DNA of 64,000 nucleotides from Methylotenera versatilis 79 (lineage in GTDB: Bacteria; Pseudomonadota; Gammaproteobacteria; Burkholderiales; Methylophilaceae). Location of the stretch: NCBI RefSeq assembly GCF_000384375.1, contig NZ_ARVX01000001.1, positions 1,240,001 through 1,304,000 on the forward strand. Direction: 5' to 3'. The translations under genes were made by a program, and so were the position numbers. Position 1 is the stretch's first letter, and each line of letters begins with the position of its first letter. Shown piece by piece: positions 37,043-46,835 of this stretch. Under the pieces are notes generated by a model. That model saw only the letters and a program-made list of their open reading frames with translations. It had not been told where the DNA came from and did not search any database.

Positions 37043-38620
37043 GTGAGCTCGCCCTATTCAAAAGATAGCGTTCGGCAAGGCTTCTTACATTACCTCTTAG
37101 GCAGAGGACTTGGAGGGCTGGCAGGATTTGCAACGGTCATATTAATGGCGCGCTATATGGATGTAACTAACTACGCTGGGTTTACGGCGCTGACTGGTTT
37201 GATCTCATTCGCCGGCATTTTAGCGGGTTTGGGTTTAGAACGCGCCATTTCGCGGTATTTACCAGAAGCCAGATTGGAGCGCAGTGTTGACGAGTTAGAA
37301 CATTTTATTTGGCAATTAACAGCGGTTAAATTTGCTGCGTCATTATTGGTTTGTGTCATTTTGTTTGCATTTTGGCACTTTGTGTTATCCATTTTTAGCG
37401 ATGTGAAATTGACTTACTTTCCCATCTCTTTGGCCTGTTTTATTGTGGCAGAAACTTTATTTCAGCATTTTTCGTCGGTTTTTCAAGCGTTAATTCAACA
37501 AAAAGCACTCACGCGAATTTTAGTCGTTCAATGGTCGGGACGACTTATCATGATTTTTATCACGCTGCGTGATGGTCACCATATTCAGTTGGAAGAAGCA
37601 TTATGGATTATGGCTTTGCCTGAAATGTTCGGCCTGATGGCCTTTGTGATTACACAAAAAAAGCATCTGAAAATGCTAAGAGTTCAATTGAAATTACAAT
37701 CGCTACCAGATGTAGATTTACAGAATCCGGTATCACAGCCAGCGAAAATAATATGGCCTGATTGGACAGAGATCAGCAAAATGTCTGCGCATAATTATGG
37801 TTTCACCTTATTAGCAGCACCGCCACAAGGCTATTTTATGAAAATGCTGGCAGCCGCATTTTTGCCCACACAAATGGTCGCAGCTTATGGTTTTTTTATT
37901 AGCATTGCCGAAAAAACAAGGCAGTATATTCCGCTACATTTTATGTATAACTTAATTGAGCCAGTGATGGTGGGCAATTATTTAAAGAATAAAGATTTTT
38001 CTGTTTTAACAAAACGTTGCCAATGGTTATATAAGTCTAATTTGTTATTTCTCATTCCAGCCATCGCTTGGATTGCCGCATCGGGCGTATTTATTATCGC
38101 CGCACTAACCGGTGGAAAATACCATGATGACTTGTGGATATTATTAGTTGTGATGCTGCAGCTCACTATAGGCAGCCATGTGGTGTTATTGCAACTGATA
38201 CTTAACTCTGTTGGTAAGAGCGTTTTATTGGTGCATGCAGGTTTTTATAGTCTATTAGGCATGCTGGTGTATTGGGCGCTGGTTCAATTTATTCATCCCA
38301 ATTTATTGCTATTGGGGCCGCTAGTTTTTTCACTTATTTGCAATGCTTACATTATGCGCGCTCTTAAAAATACAGGTTATGTGTATAACGTGGCTTTACG
38401 CCTGTTTTCAGGCATCGGCTTTGCGGGCTTGCTTGCCTTTGTGGTGGTGTTTTTACTCAGCGCACAGTTGTCTAGCTATATACAAAGTGCAACCGCCATT
38501 TCTCTAATCAGTGGGCTAATGATTGCTTTAGTTTATCTGCCTGGTTTGTATTTTTTTAAAGTGATTCATAGCGATGAATTACATTTTGTAAAATCATTAT
38601 TAATGAAAAGGTCGTCATGA
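37043..38620 (+). CDS. Polysaccharide flippase (Wzx/MOP family)
   Basis: A 525-residue membrane protein with about 12-14 helices, a polysaccharide-synthesis type start (LGRGLGGLAGFATVILMARYM) and a cytoplasmic loop at about 210-245. It should flip undecaprenyl-linked repeat units across the inner membrane. It starts at GTG 37043 and its end overlaps the pyruvyl transferase start (ATGATGA). With the polymerase at 40820, EpsE, EpsF and EpsG it completes a Wzx/Wzy-type export route. Confidence 0.85.
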   Translation: MSSPYSKDSVRQGFLHYLLGRGLGGLAGFATVILMARYMDVTNYAGFTALTGLISFAGILAGLGLERAISRYLPEARLERSVDELEHFIWQLTAVKFAASLLVCVILFAFWHFVLSIFSDVKLTYFPISLACFIVAETLFQHFSSVFQALIQQKALTRILVVQWSGRLIMIFITLRDGHHIQLEEALWIMALPEMFGLMAFVITQKKHLKMLRVQLKLQSLPDVDLQNPVSQPAKIIWPDWTEISKMSAHNYGFTLLAAPPQGYFMKMLAAAFLPTQMVAAYGFFISIAEKTRQYIPLHFMYNLIEPVMVGNYLKNKDFSVLTKRCQWLYKSNLLFLIPAIAWIAASGVFIIAALTGGKYHDDLWILLVVMLQLTIGSHVVLLQLILNSVGKSVLLVHAGFYSLLGMLVYWALVQFIHPNLLLLGPLVFSLICNAYIMRALKNTGYVYNVALRLFSGIGFAGLLAFVVVFLLSAQLSSYIQSATAISLISGLMIALVYLPGLYFFKVIHSDELHFVKSLLMKRSS

Positions 38621-39669
38621 TGACTAAAAATGAACAACCTAAAGACAGTCATATATTCTTGCCAGAAATCCAGCAAAAAGCACGCACTGTATTGGATAGT
38701 CTTATTCCAAATGATGCCGATATTATTTTATTGGATTATCCCAATACCACGAATGTCGGTGACAGTCTGATTTGGTTGGGAGAAATTGCTTACTTAAAAA
38801 GTAGAAAATTAAAAATTAGCTATGTTTGCGATGTCGATAATTACAACCTGGCTTCCGTAAAGAAAGTGCTGAATAAAAAAAGTGTCGTATTGATGCATGG
38901 AGGCGGTAATTTTGGAACAGTGTGGAAAACAATCCATGCATTCAGGCTGAAAGTCTTAAGTGATTTACCTAATATCCCCATTATCCAATTGCCACAAACA
39001 ATCTATTTTGAGGATGAGTCAGAAGTCGACGTGATGAGTGAAGCCATCAAAGCGCAAGGCAACTACACCTTGCTTGCGCGCAGTCAACCTAGTTATGAAT
39101 TTGCAAAAAAGAGCTTTGCTACACCTGTGTATTTATGTCCAGATATGGCATTTTTTATTGGACATATTCATCGACAAGTAGAAAAAGTAGATCGATATGT
39201 TTTGGCGCGAACTGATATTGAATCGTCAGGTGAGCTGGATAAATATACAGTTAGCATCAACAAAAATTTGACTTATGAAGTAGACGATTGGCTTGAACCT
39301 ACATTGTTAGAAAAACTGCTTTATAAAGTTGAAATGTGTTCCACGCTGTTAAGAAAGTGGTTCGACCCTGACAATCAGTATCTATTGTTGTTATGGAATT
39401 ATCTTTCTTTACAACGATTAAAAAGAGGCGTGCGCATGCTAAGCCGAGGGCGTTTTGTTGTCACAGACCGCCTGCATGCGCATGTTTTAAGTATCTTGCT
39501 AAACAAGCCAAATGTATTAATAGACAATAATTATGGAAAGCTGAAAGTTTTTTATAACACTTGGACGTTTGATTATGGCTATGCAAAGTTAGCGAACAAT
39601 TCTGATTCCATAGAATTAGCGATTAATGAATTGACTGTGTTACCTGTTAATGAGAACGCCGTTAAGTGA
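38617..39669 (+). CDS. Polysaccharide pyruvyl transferase
   Basis: A 350-residue soluble enzyme of the polysaccharide pyruvyl transferase family. Visible motifs are NVGDSLIWLGE near the start, VLMHGGGNFGTVW, LPQTIYF and DRLHAHVLSILL near the end, all typical of the family. It transfers a pyruvyl group from phosphoenolpyruvate to a sugar, forming a charged ketal. The polymer is therefore likely acidic. It lies between the flippase and a glycosyltransferase, overlapping both. Confidence 0.9.
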   Translation: MMTKNEQPKDSHIFLPEIQQKARTVLDSLIPNDADIILLDYPNTTNVGDSLIWLGEIAYLKSRKLKISYVCDVDNYNLASVKKVLNKKSVVLMHGGGNFGTVWKTIHAFRLKVLSDLPNIPIIQLPQTIYFEDESEVDVMSEAIKAQGNYTLLARSQPSYEFAKKSFATPVYLCPDMAFFIGHIHRQVEKVDRYVLARTDIESSGELDKYTVSINKNLTYEVDDWLEPTLLEKLLYKVEMCSTLLRKWFDPDNQYLLLLWNYLSLQRLKRGVRMLSRGRFVVTDRLHAHVLSILLNKPNVLIDNNYGKLKVFYNTWTFDYGYAKLANNSDSIELAINELTVLPVNENAVK

Positions 39670-40823
39670 TTGAACGTCACTTAAAAAATTGCGTTGTGAT
39701 TACTTGTTTTGACGAAAATCAGCCAGGTTATTTGGATTTTTCTTATCGTATTACAGCGCTTGCATCGGCATATCAATTAACCGTTGTGAGCCACGGTGAG
39801 ATTGCGCAGCCAGAATTATTACTGCAAAACGTTATTTACAGAATTGTGGATAAGCGTAATGGAAAGCTGGGCTGGCTACGTTACATCGTAAAATGCGCGT
39901 TACTCATCAGACGGCAAAAGCCAGATGTCGTTATGTTGCTGCATTCAGCAGTTTCACCTGTTGCGCTATTGGTGGGCAAGATTCCTACTTGTTTGTACTG
40001 GAATGAACATCCAAGCAACTTAATGCATCTGCCCGCAGAATTTTCGCCTATTAGCACAAAGTTAACCCATTTTTTGCATCAATTAATATTCCTTGGTGCA
40101 AAAAAATCGACTTTAGTGATGCCAATTGGTGAAGATCATCAAGAGGATTTAATTAAACACGGCGTTTCAGCTCAGAAAATTAATATGATTTATATGGGCG
40201 TTTCGGCAGACTTTTTGCCGGAAAATCACCCGATTGAAAAAGCCAAAATTGGCGATGACGGCAGCGCAATTAAGCTGATTTATGTTGGCACTGTCAGCGA
40301 ATCACGCGGGCGCGACGTGATGTTAGATGCGATGAAGTTAATTGCAGATAAGCAGTTAAAACTGCATTTGACGATTGTTGGTGCGAGCCCAGAGCAGTTG
40401 CAATATTGTCAGCAACGCATTGATGCGTTATCACTCCAAACCTATGTAAAAGTTATCGGTAAAGTATCAGGAAATGAAATCCCGCATTATCTCGCGCAAG
40501 CCGATGCAGCAATCTGTTTATGGCAAGCCAGTCCATGGAATCAATTTAATCCACCCACTAAGCTGTTTGAATATCTAGTGGCTGGATTGCCAGTGCTTGC
40601 CAGCAATATCCGCACGCATACACGTTATGTGCAGGATGGACATAATGGGTTTATTTTCGCCTATGACGCACGTGCATTGGCAATGGTTTTAGAGCATTTG
40701 CATAATCAAATCGATGCGATACCACTTATGCAGCAGCAGGCATTGCAGTCAGGTCAACAATATTTATGGCCTACATTAGAACCGCTATTTTTGGGTGAAA
40801 TTAGAAAGGCAGCGACTGTATGA
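39666..40823 (+). CDS. Glycosyltransferase, GT4 type
   Basis: A 385-residue GT-B enzyme. The acceptor-side half contains VVMLLHSAVSPVA and YWNEHPSN. The donor-side half contains LIYVGTVSESRGRDVMLDA and the nucleotide-sugar site PPTKLFEYLVAGLPVLAS, where the Glu of FEY is the usual ribose/phosphate contact. It starts with GTG in a GTGA overlap with the pyruvyl transferase. It has no membrane helix. The sugar it adds cannot be told from sequence. Confidence 0.88.
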   Translation: MIERHLKNCVVITCFDENQPGYLDFSYRITALASAYQLTVVSHGEIAQPELLLQNVIYRIVDKRNGKLGWLRYIVKCALLIRRQKPDVVMLLHSAVSPVALLVGKIPTCLYWNEHPSNLMHLPAEFSPISTKLTHFLHQLIFLGAKKSTLVMPIGEDHQEDLIKHGVSAQKINMIYMGVSADFLPENHPIEKAKIGDDGSAIKLIYVGTVSESRGRDVMLDAMKLIADKQLKLHLTIVGASPEQLQYCQQRIDALSLQTYVKVIGKVSGNEIPHYLAQADAAICLWQASPWNQFNPPTKLFEYLVAGLPVLASNIRTHTRYVQDGHNGFIFAYDARALAMVLEHLHNQIDAIPLMQQQALQSGQQYLWPTLEPLFLGEIRKAATV

Positions 40824-42358
40824 TGCTGACTAAAACACCACAAAACATTTGGTTTAAACTCACATTTATTGCATTCTCTGGTTTTTTAGCCCTTGTTTTC
40901 GGCTTAATCTCTGTCACCAATAATCCTATTTTTATCGGCTTAGCTGTGGGCATGGTGTTGGGTATATTTTTGCTCGCTATGCCTAAAAAAATTATTTGGT
41001 TAGTGATTTTTATGGGGCTTGCAACGCCCGCTTTGTTAGATATGGCTGGGCATGGATTCTCTAGAATGTTATGGGCAATCTCAATGCTGGCTTTGTTGTT
41101 ATGGGTTCCAGGCATTTTTTGTTTAATCCGATTAAATCCTATAAAGGAAAAACATGTGCCCTTTTTTATTTGGATGGCAGGGGCTTTTGTCATTTACGCA
41201 CTGATTTCTTCTGTACTTAATCTGCACTCTCTTAGCGAGTTATCAGGTGGCTTTAAACGATATTTTCAGGCATTTGGCTTGATGCTGGTGTTGGCCACAA
41301 TGATGCTAACCAGAAAAGATATGGATGGTTGGCTAAAACTATTGTTGGGTATTGCGCTGTTACAACTACCGTTTGCCCTATTTGAACGTTTTGTTTTAGT
41401 CGCGTTAAGAGGTGGTATGGCTGCTGGCGGCGAGGCAACTGATGTGGTCGCAGGCACGATGGGTGCAAATCTACAAGGTGGCAGCCCGAATGCGATTATG
41501 GTGACTTTTGTACTGATTGCATTTGCTTTTGTTTTTGCGCGCTGGAAAGAAAAATTAATCGATACATCGCGACTATTTTTACTGAGTGTACTTTTGTTAA
41601 CACCGTTGATATTAGGTGAAACTAAAGTGGTCGTGGTTATGCTACCTATTATGGCGCTGGTTTTGCTACGCAAAGATATTAAAAAAGAGCCGTTAAAGTA
41701 CCTGCCCATATTTTTAGCTTTGTTATTGCTCACGTTGGCATTGGCCTATATTTATGTGTATTACATGTTGGATAGCAACTTTGTAGAAGCTTTTAACGGC
41801 ATCATTTCATACAACGTTGGCACTGTCGGTTATGGAAAACTGCTACTGAATCGAACAACTGCCATGACATTTTGGTGGGGATTACATGGCTGGGCAGACC
41901 CAATGACATTTATGTTGGGGCACGGTTTGGGCAGCTCTTATGGTTCTGGCCAAGCTGCTGGTCATATGGCGCAAATTTACCCAGGTTATGGCATTAACTT
42001 AACCACTATTTCAAGCATATTATGGGATTTAGGCTTGGCTGGACTGGTTTTGTATACCAGCGTATTTTTTACTGCATGGGTACAGGTCGGCAATATTTGG
42101 AAGAGAACGCAGAGCAAAAAAATCAAGGCAGATTGCATGGCGATTCAGGCAGGAATCGCGCTGACTTTCCTGTTTATTATCTACTCAGATAGCCAAGTGA
42201 ATTTGCTGGTGCATGAAATTATTATTGCTGTCATGTTGGGATATGCCGCTTTTTTATACCAAGAACAATATCAAGAAACACTTGCAGAAAAGCTTGAAGA
42301 GCAGCGTCAAGAAGACTTTCAAGAAGCACCGTTTAAAGTCGAACAGGTTGTCAGTTAA
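40820..42358 (+). CDS. O-antigen ligase/polymerase-like membrane protein (Wzy role)
   Basis: A 512-residue membrane protein with about 11-12 helices and one large periplasmic loop (about 320-390) with GHGLGSSYGSGQAAGH. It resembles Wzy/WaaL family proteins, which join repeat units on the periplasmic side. Position within the glycosyltransferase block favours polymerase. It overlaps the previous gene and is followed directly, with no gap, by the next start. The C-terminal 35 residues are acidic and Gln-rich, probably cytoplasmic. Confidence 0.8.
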   Translation: MMLTKTPQNIWFKLTFIAFSGFLALVFGLISVTNNPIFIGLAVGMVLGIFLLAMPKKIIWLVIFMGLATPALLDMAGHGFSRMLWAISMLALLLWVPGIFCLIRLNPIKEKHVPFFIWMAGAFVIYALISSVLNLHSLSELSGGFKRYFQAFGLMLVLATMMLTRKDMDGWLKLLLGIALLQLPFALFERFVLVALRGGMAAGGEATDVVAGTMGANLQGGSPNAIMVTFVLIAFAFVFARWKEKLIDTSRLFLLSVLLLTPLILGETKVVVVMLPIMALVLLRKDIKKEPLKYLPIFLALLLLTLALAYIYVYYMLDSNFVEAFNGIISYNVGTVGYGKLLLNRTTAMTFWWGLHGWADPMTFMLGHGLGSSYGSGQAAGHMAQIYPGYGINLTTISSILWDLGLAGLVLYTSVFFTAWVQVGNIWKRTQSKKIKADCMAIQAGIALTFLFIIYSDSQVNLLVHEIIIAVMLGYAAFLYQEQYQETLAEKLEEQRQEDFQEAPFKVEQVVS

Positions 42359-43570
42359 ATGCATATCTTGTATTTAACCGCAGAGCAATGGCCCACTTTT
42401 AGGGCAGACTTAACCATATTATTTGGCAAATATTTACCGCGTTTTGGTGTGACTTGCGATTTAGTCACAGAGCAAGATTTGACCAACAATAAACAAGTGG
42501 ATTGGTCAGCAGGAAAAGCGCTATTGTGCACAGTGCCCAAAAATCGCGCTGGGCAATATATCGTCAAATTTTTGCATCAATGCAAAGTGTTAATCACCAG
42601 CGATTACGCTAATTATCAAGCGATACAAGTGCGTGATATGACATTAATCGCATTAGTCGCGATTTTGATGAGCAAACTAAAAAAACGCCCATTTTATTAC
42701 TGGTTATCTTATCCGCAATCTGAAGGGCAAATGCAACGCGCCAAAGCGCGAGGCATTAAGGCGGGAATGCGTTATTGGTTTCCGCTATTGCAAGGTTGGG
42801 TTGGCCAGCAACTACTCTATAAAGTCATTCTGCCCAATGCACAGCATGTTTTTGTGCAAAGCCAAAATATGCTGGAAATGTTGGCGAAAAAAGGCGTGCC
42901 AGCTGAAAAAATGACACCAGTACCAATGGGCGTAGATTTAGAAGCCATGCAGCAGCAACCTGTACCAATCGACCATCCATTTTTAGCTGATAAACGTGTA
43001 TTAGTTTATTTGGGTACTTTAGATAAGGTAAGACAAATTGAAATTCTATTTGATATGTTGCGCTTGGTACTTAAGCAAGTGCCAGATGCCATATTGGTTT
43101 TGGCAGGAGATACCGAAGACGCAACGCATCGCTCTTGGCTAAAACAGCAAGCTGAAGAATTGGGTGTATCGGCACATATTTTATGGACGAGCTGGTTACC
43201 AATGACTGAAGCATGGCGTTATGTGGCCGCGGCTGAGATTGGCTTATCGCCTTTTCCAAGAGGTTATTTGCTGGATATGGCATCACCAACAAAAGCGGTG
43301 GAATATATGGCGCTTGGTTTGCCAGTCATCATGAACGATAACCCAGACCAGGTATCGGTTGCGCAAGAAAGTGGTGCGGCCACATGTACGCCATTAAATG
43401 CCGAGCAGTTTGCGGATGCGGTCGTTAATTTGCTCAATAATGATGCGGCTAAGGCAACCATGCGTGAAAAAGGCATTACTTATGTCAGTCATGTCAGAGG
43501 TTATCAGCAGCTTGCAGAGGCGCTTTCTATCAATTATCGCAACATATTATTTTCTACCCAGAATTTTTAA
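42359..43570 (+). CDS. Glycosyltransferase, GT4 type
   Basis: A 403-residue GT-B enzyme starting right after the polymerase stop. It has VLVYLGTLDKVRQIEILFDM at the donor domain entry, and SPFPRGYLLDMASPTKAVEY, the EX7E-like donor site. An internal stretch (about 95-145) is hydrophobic and aromatic and may sit on the membrane. It should add one sugar of the repeat unit. An overlapping frame runs into the next gene, but a pilin-like or other product was not seen there. Confidence 0.88.
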   Translation: MHILYLTAEQWPTFRADLTILFGKYLPRFGVTCDLVTEQDLTNNKQVDWSAGKALLCTVPKNRAGQYIVKFLHQCKVLITSDYANYQAIQVRDMTLIALVAILMSKLKKRPFYYWLSYPQSEGQMQRAKARGIKAGMRYWFPLLQGWVGQQLLYKVILPNAQHVFVQSQNMLEMLAKKGVPAEKMTPVPMGVDLEAMQQQPVPIDHPFLADKRVLVYLGTLDKVRQIEILFDMLRLVLKQVPDAILVLAGDTEDATHRSWLKQQAEELGVSAHILWTSWLPMTEAWRYVAAAEIGLSPFPRGYLLDMASPTKAVEYMALGLPVIMNDNPDQVSVAQESGAATCTPLNAEQFADAVVNLLNNDAAKATMREKGITYVSHVRGYQQLAEALSINYRNILFSTQNF

Positions 43571-43595
43571 ATTAGGACTGAAAAAAGGTTTAGAG

Positions 43596-44516
43596 ATGAA
43601 GCAACCGAAATTCACCGTATTCACACCGGCATATAACCGAGCGCACACACTTCATCGCGTTTGGGATAGCCTGCAAACACAAACTTATCGTGATTTTGAA
43701 TGGATAGTGATCGACGATGGTTCAGTAGACAAAACGGCTGAATTAATTGCAACATGGAAAGCGCAAGCCGATTTTCCAGTGACTTACCAATATCAGGTCA
43801 ACAGTGGGAGGCATATTGCATTTAATCGTGCGGTTGCCCTAGCTAAGGGTGAGTTGTTTTTTGTGATTGACTCAGATGATGGTTTTTCGCCAAATGCAAT
43901 TGAAGTGATGCTAAAGGCATGGGAAGACATTCCTGCAGATCAACGTCATAGTTTTACGGGCGTTGTGACACGCTGCCAAGGGGAAGATGGTAAACCTTGC
44001 ACGCCAGACTTTACCCCCAATCCACTAGATACTAATGCGCTAGACTTAAGATTTAAGTACAAAATCAGAGGTGAACTATGGGGTTTTCATCGTACTTCGA
44101 TTATGAAAGCGTACCCGTTCCCTGAAGATACGACTTTAAGATATGTTCCAGAGAATCTCATTTGGGACGCCATCGCCAGAAAATACAAAATTCGTTGTAT
44201 TAATGATGCATTACGCGTGTATTACCAAGATTCAGGCAATCAACTGAGCAAGGGAGATCCGCGCAAAAAAGCACTACACAGAAATTATTCATTAAAAATC
44301 ATCAACCGCGATTTCGATTATTTTTTGCATGATCCAGTCAATTTTTTTAAATGGACTGTTTTGTACGTGCGTTATAGCTTTCATGCTGGTGATGTAGGTT
44401 TTATGAATCCCAAAAAATTCACTAACATGGGCGCCTATCTCTTAAGTTGCTTAGCTGTATTACCTGGGTTCGCGGTTTTTGGTGTCGATTACATTCGTAG
44501 AATAACCAATATATGA
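43596..44516 (+). CDS. Glycosyltransferase, GT2 type
   Basis: From ATG 43596 the protein has 306 residues. The open frame extends 66 codons further into the previous gene, but the true start is set by the GT2 beginning (FTVFTPAYNRAHTL) and AAAAAAGG upstream. It has the GT-A motifs IVIDDGSVDKT and FFVIDSDDG (DxD type). A C-terminal membrane-like helix is present at about 285-305. It overlaps the glycosidase start (ATATGA). Confidence 0.9.
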   Translation: MKQPKFTVFTPAYNRAHTLHRVWDSLQTQTYRDFEWIVIDDGSVDKTAELIATWKAQADFPVTYQYQVNSGRHIAFNRAVALAKGELFFVIDSDDGFSPNAIEVMLKAWEDIPADQRHSFTGVVTRCQGEDGKPCTPDFTPNPLDTNALDLRFKYKIRGELWGFHRTSIMKAYPFPEDTTLRYVPENLIWDAIARKYKIRCINDALRVYYQDSGNQLSKGDPRKKALHRNYSLKIINRDFDYFLHDPVNFFKWTVLYVRYSFHAGDVGFMNPKKFTNMGAYLLSCLAVLPGFAVFGVDYIRRITNI

Positions 44517-46825
44517 CCGCAGTTTTAAAGAGATTATTTGCCGCAATATTATTGTTGGCTGGTTTTTTTCAGGCGCCCATTAGTTTGGCGGCTGATAGTT
44601 GGGTGCCAGTAAAAGATATTTCGTTGATGGTAGAAGAAGGCAGCATTTTAGATTTTTCCGCTTTAGTGCCGCCAGCCAAGCCAATTCAAGCGCGCATCAT
44701 TGTGAATAGCCAAGGACATTTGACGACTGACAACCAACCAGAAAAAGCACAACGTTTTTTAATTGGATCACTGGGTTTTGGTGTCAATTTGGGCAGCTTC
44801 CCTAGCCATGAATTAACGGATTTATACATCAAACAATACCGAATGCATGGCTATAACATGGTGCGTTTAGATTTTGTTGAATCGATTTTGATGGAAGGGC
44901 GCAAAGGTGATTTTGATTATAACCCTGAGCAATTGGATCGATTTTACTACTTAGTTTCAGCACTTAAAAAAAATGGCATTTATCTGATTTTAAATGGGTT
45001 AAGTAACAGCAACGGTGGTTATGGCAACGTTGAAGAACGTTGGATAGGCAAAAAAGGTCTGCAAGCTGGCGTGTACTTTGAGACGGATAAACAAGCGCAC
45101 TGGAAAAAATTAATCGCCACTATGTATGGTGCCGTTAATCCTTATACAGGCGTGAGCATTTTGAAAGACCCGACCTTAGCTGGCTTGATTCTGGTGAATG
45201 AAGGTAATTTGGTATTTATGCATCGCAATGGCGTTTCGCCTGCATTAAAGCCACATTTTGCTAAATGGTTAAAAGCGAAATATGGCGGACAAGCCGCCTT
45301 AAAAACCGCTTGGGGTAATGAGTTAAAGTCATCTGAAAATATTGATTTGGGCGAAATTGATTTCTCTGCGCCAGATGCTTGGACATCAAAAAGAATGGCC
45401 GACGTACAGCAATTTTTCTCTGAAACGGAAAATAAAACCGCTGCTTGGATGATTGCCTATCTACGCGGGTTAGGTTATCAAGGTTTGGCATCTAGTTACA
45501 ATTTATGGCACTCGCCTGCAGCCAATGCTAGTCGCGGTCAGTTACCTTGGGTTGATATGCATCATTATTTTGCACATCCTGAATACGCAGCAAATGGCAA
45601 TATGAAAGTGCGTCAAGACAGCATGCTAAAAGATGGTGCTAGCTATATCCGCGAACTTGCCGTGACCAAGCACATCGGCAAACCATTTACGGTGTCTGAG
45701 CACGGCCAAGTATTTTGGAATCCATATCGTCGTGAAAGCGGGCTGGCGTTACCTACTTATGCGGCTTTTCAAAGTTGGGATGGTATTTGCCAACATTCTG
45801 GTGCAGTCGATTTAACTTATGCACCATCTGTTGGGCGCAAAAACTTTATCAATCCATTTGCCGTTGGAACTGATCCTATTTCGCGTGCGACAGAAACATT
45901 AGCCGCGTTGCTATATTTGCGTGGCGATGTTGCGCCGGCAAAACACCGTTTAAGTGTCAAGTTTGGTCCAGATGATGCATTTGTGAAAAGTGCGCATTTG
46001 GGCAGTACGCCATCGGATATTTCAAAGCTTAGTCTAGTAACCGGAATTGGTTTGGATTGGTTGGGAAAAGCGAAACAAACTCAATATGATGGACAAGTCG
46101 ATTTTAATCAGCCTGGCTTAAAACTGTTTAGCAACGGCGTGTTGCAGCCAGTTAAATCCAGCGGTAATTTGGCTGTAAAAATAGATGGGTTCGTGCAGAA
46201 ATATGCACAAAAAATTGCCTATAAAGCCAGCAAAGTCAGCTTGATTGCCGATGAGCGTTGGGCGGCTAGACTACAAAATTTAAGAGATGCAAACTGGTTA
46301 ACTTCGGCCAACCAATCTAGCGCCGATACAGAGGTTTATCAAAGTGATACGGGTGAAATATTGCTGGATGCTGAGCAAAAACGCATAACGGTGATTACAC
46401 CCAAAACCGAAGCTGTTGTGTTTGATGAACCCAAAGCTATTCAACTCAATTATCTATCAGTTTTATCTGCCGAAAGCGGTGCTTTGGTCGCTGTTTCTGC
46501 TATGGATAATCAACCTTTGGCCAGCAGTAAACGCATGCTAGTCGTACTTTCTACCGATGCGAGAAATAGTGATATGCAATTTAGCGATGCTACCAATGAA
46601 ACCGTCACGCAATTGGGTAAGTCGCCTGTGCTGGTACGCGCCAACAAAGTTAAAGTCGCATTACGTAACGCTAATCAAAAGCAGCTTAAAGTATTTTCAA
46701 CCAATTTGCGTGGGCAGCGAGTAGATGCCATACCAGTGAAACAAACTCCAAATACTATTGAATTTGAGATGGATATTAGCAAGTTGTCGCATGGTGCAAC
46801 CACGTATTTTGAAATAAGTATTTAA
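44513..46825 (+). CDS. Secreted clan-A glycoside hydrolase (cellulase-like)
   Basis: A 770-residue exported enzyme with a signal peptide (about 1-27). The (beta/alpha)8 part (about 75-480) has the clan-A catalytic pair: Glu230 in ILVNEGNLV as acid/base and Glu396 in TVSEHGQ as nucleophile. The C-terminal about 270 residues are beta-rich accessory domains. It lies within the eps operon, so it probably cuts or trims the cell's own polymer during synthesis, release or turnover. The substrate is unknown. Confidence 0.85.
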   Translation: MTAVLKRLFAAILLLAGFFQAPISLAADSWVPVKDISLMVEEGSILDFSALVPPAKPIQARIIVNSQGHLTTDNQPEKAQRFLIGSLGFGVNLGSFPSHELTDLYIKQYRMHGYNMVRLDFVESILMEGRKGDFDYNPEQLDRFYYLVSALKKNGIYLILNGLSNSNGGYGNVEERWIGKKGLQAGVYFETDKQAHWKKLIATMYGAVNPYTGVSILKDPTLAGLILVNEGNLVFMHRNGVSPALKPHFAKWLKAKYGGQAALKTAWGNELKSSENIDLGEIDFSAPDAWTSKRMADVQQFFSETENKTAAWMIAYLRGLGYQGLASSYNLWHSPAANASRGQLPWVDMHHYFAHPEYAANGNMKVRQDSMLKDGASYIRELAVTKHIGKPFTVSEHGQVFWNPYRRESGLALPTYAAFQSWDGICQHSGAVDLTYAPSVGRKNFINPFAVGTDPISRATETLAALLYLRGDVAPAKHRLSVKFGPDDAFVKSAHLGSTPSDISKLSLVTGIGLDWLGKAKQTQYDGQVDFNQPGLKLFSNGVLQPVKSSGNLAVKIDGFVQKYAQKIAYKASKVSLIADERWAARLQNLRDANWLTSANQSSADTEVYQSDTGEILLDAEQKRITVITPKTEAVVFDEPKAIQLNYLSVLSAESGALVAVSAMDNQPLASSKRMLVVLSTDARNSDMQFSDATNETVTQLGKSPVLVRANKVKVALRNANQKQLKVFSTNLRGQRVDAIPVKQTPNTIEFEMDISKLSHGATTYFEISI

Positions 46826-46835
46826 GGGGTTTATT

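Noticed and set aside
43398-43595. Extended start of the GT2 gene inside the previous gene
   Set aside because: The first 66 codons lie in another frame of the upstream glycosyltransferase and do not look like a GT2; a ribosome site fits ATG 43596.
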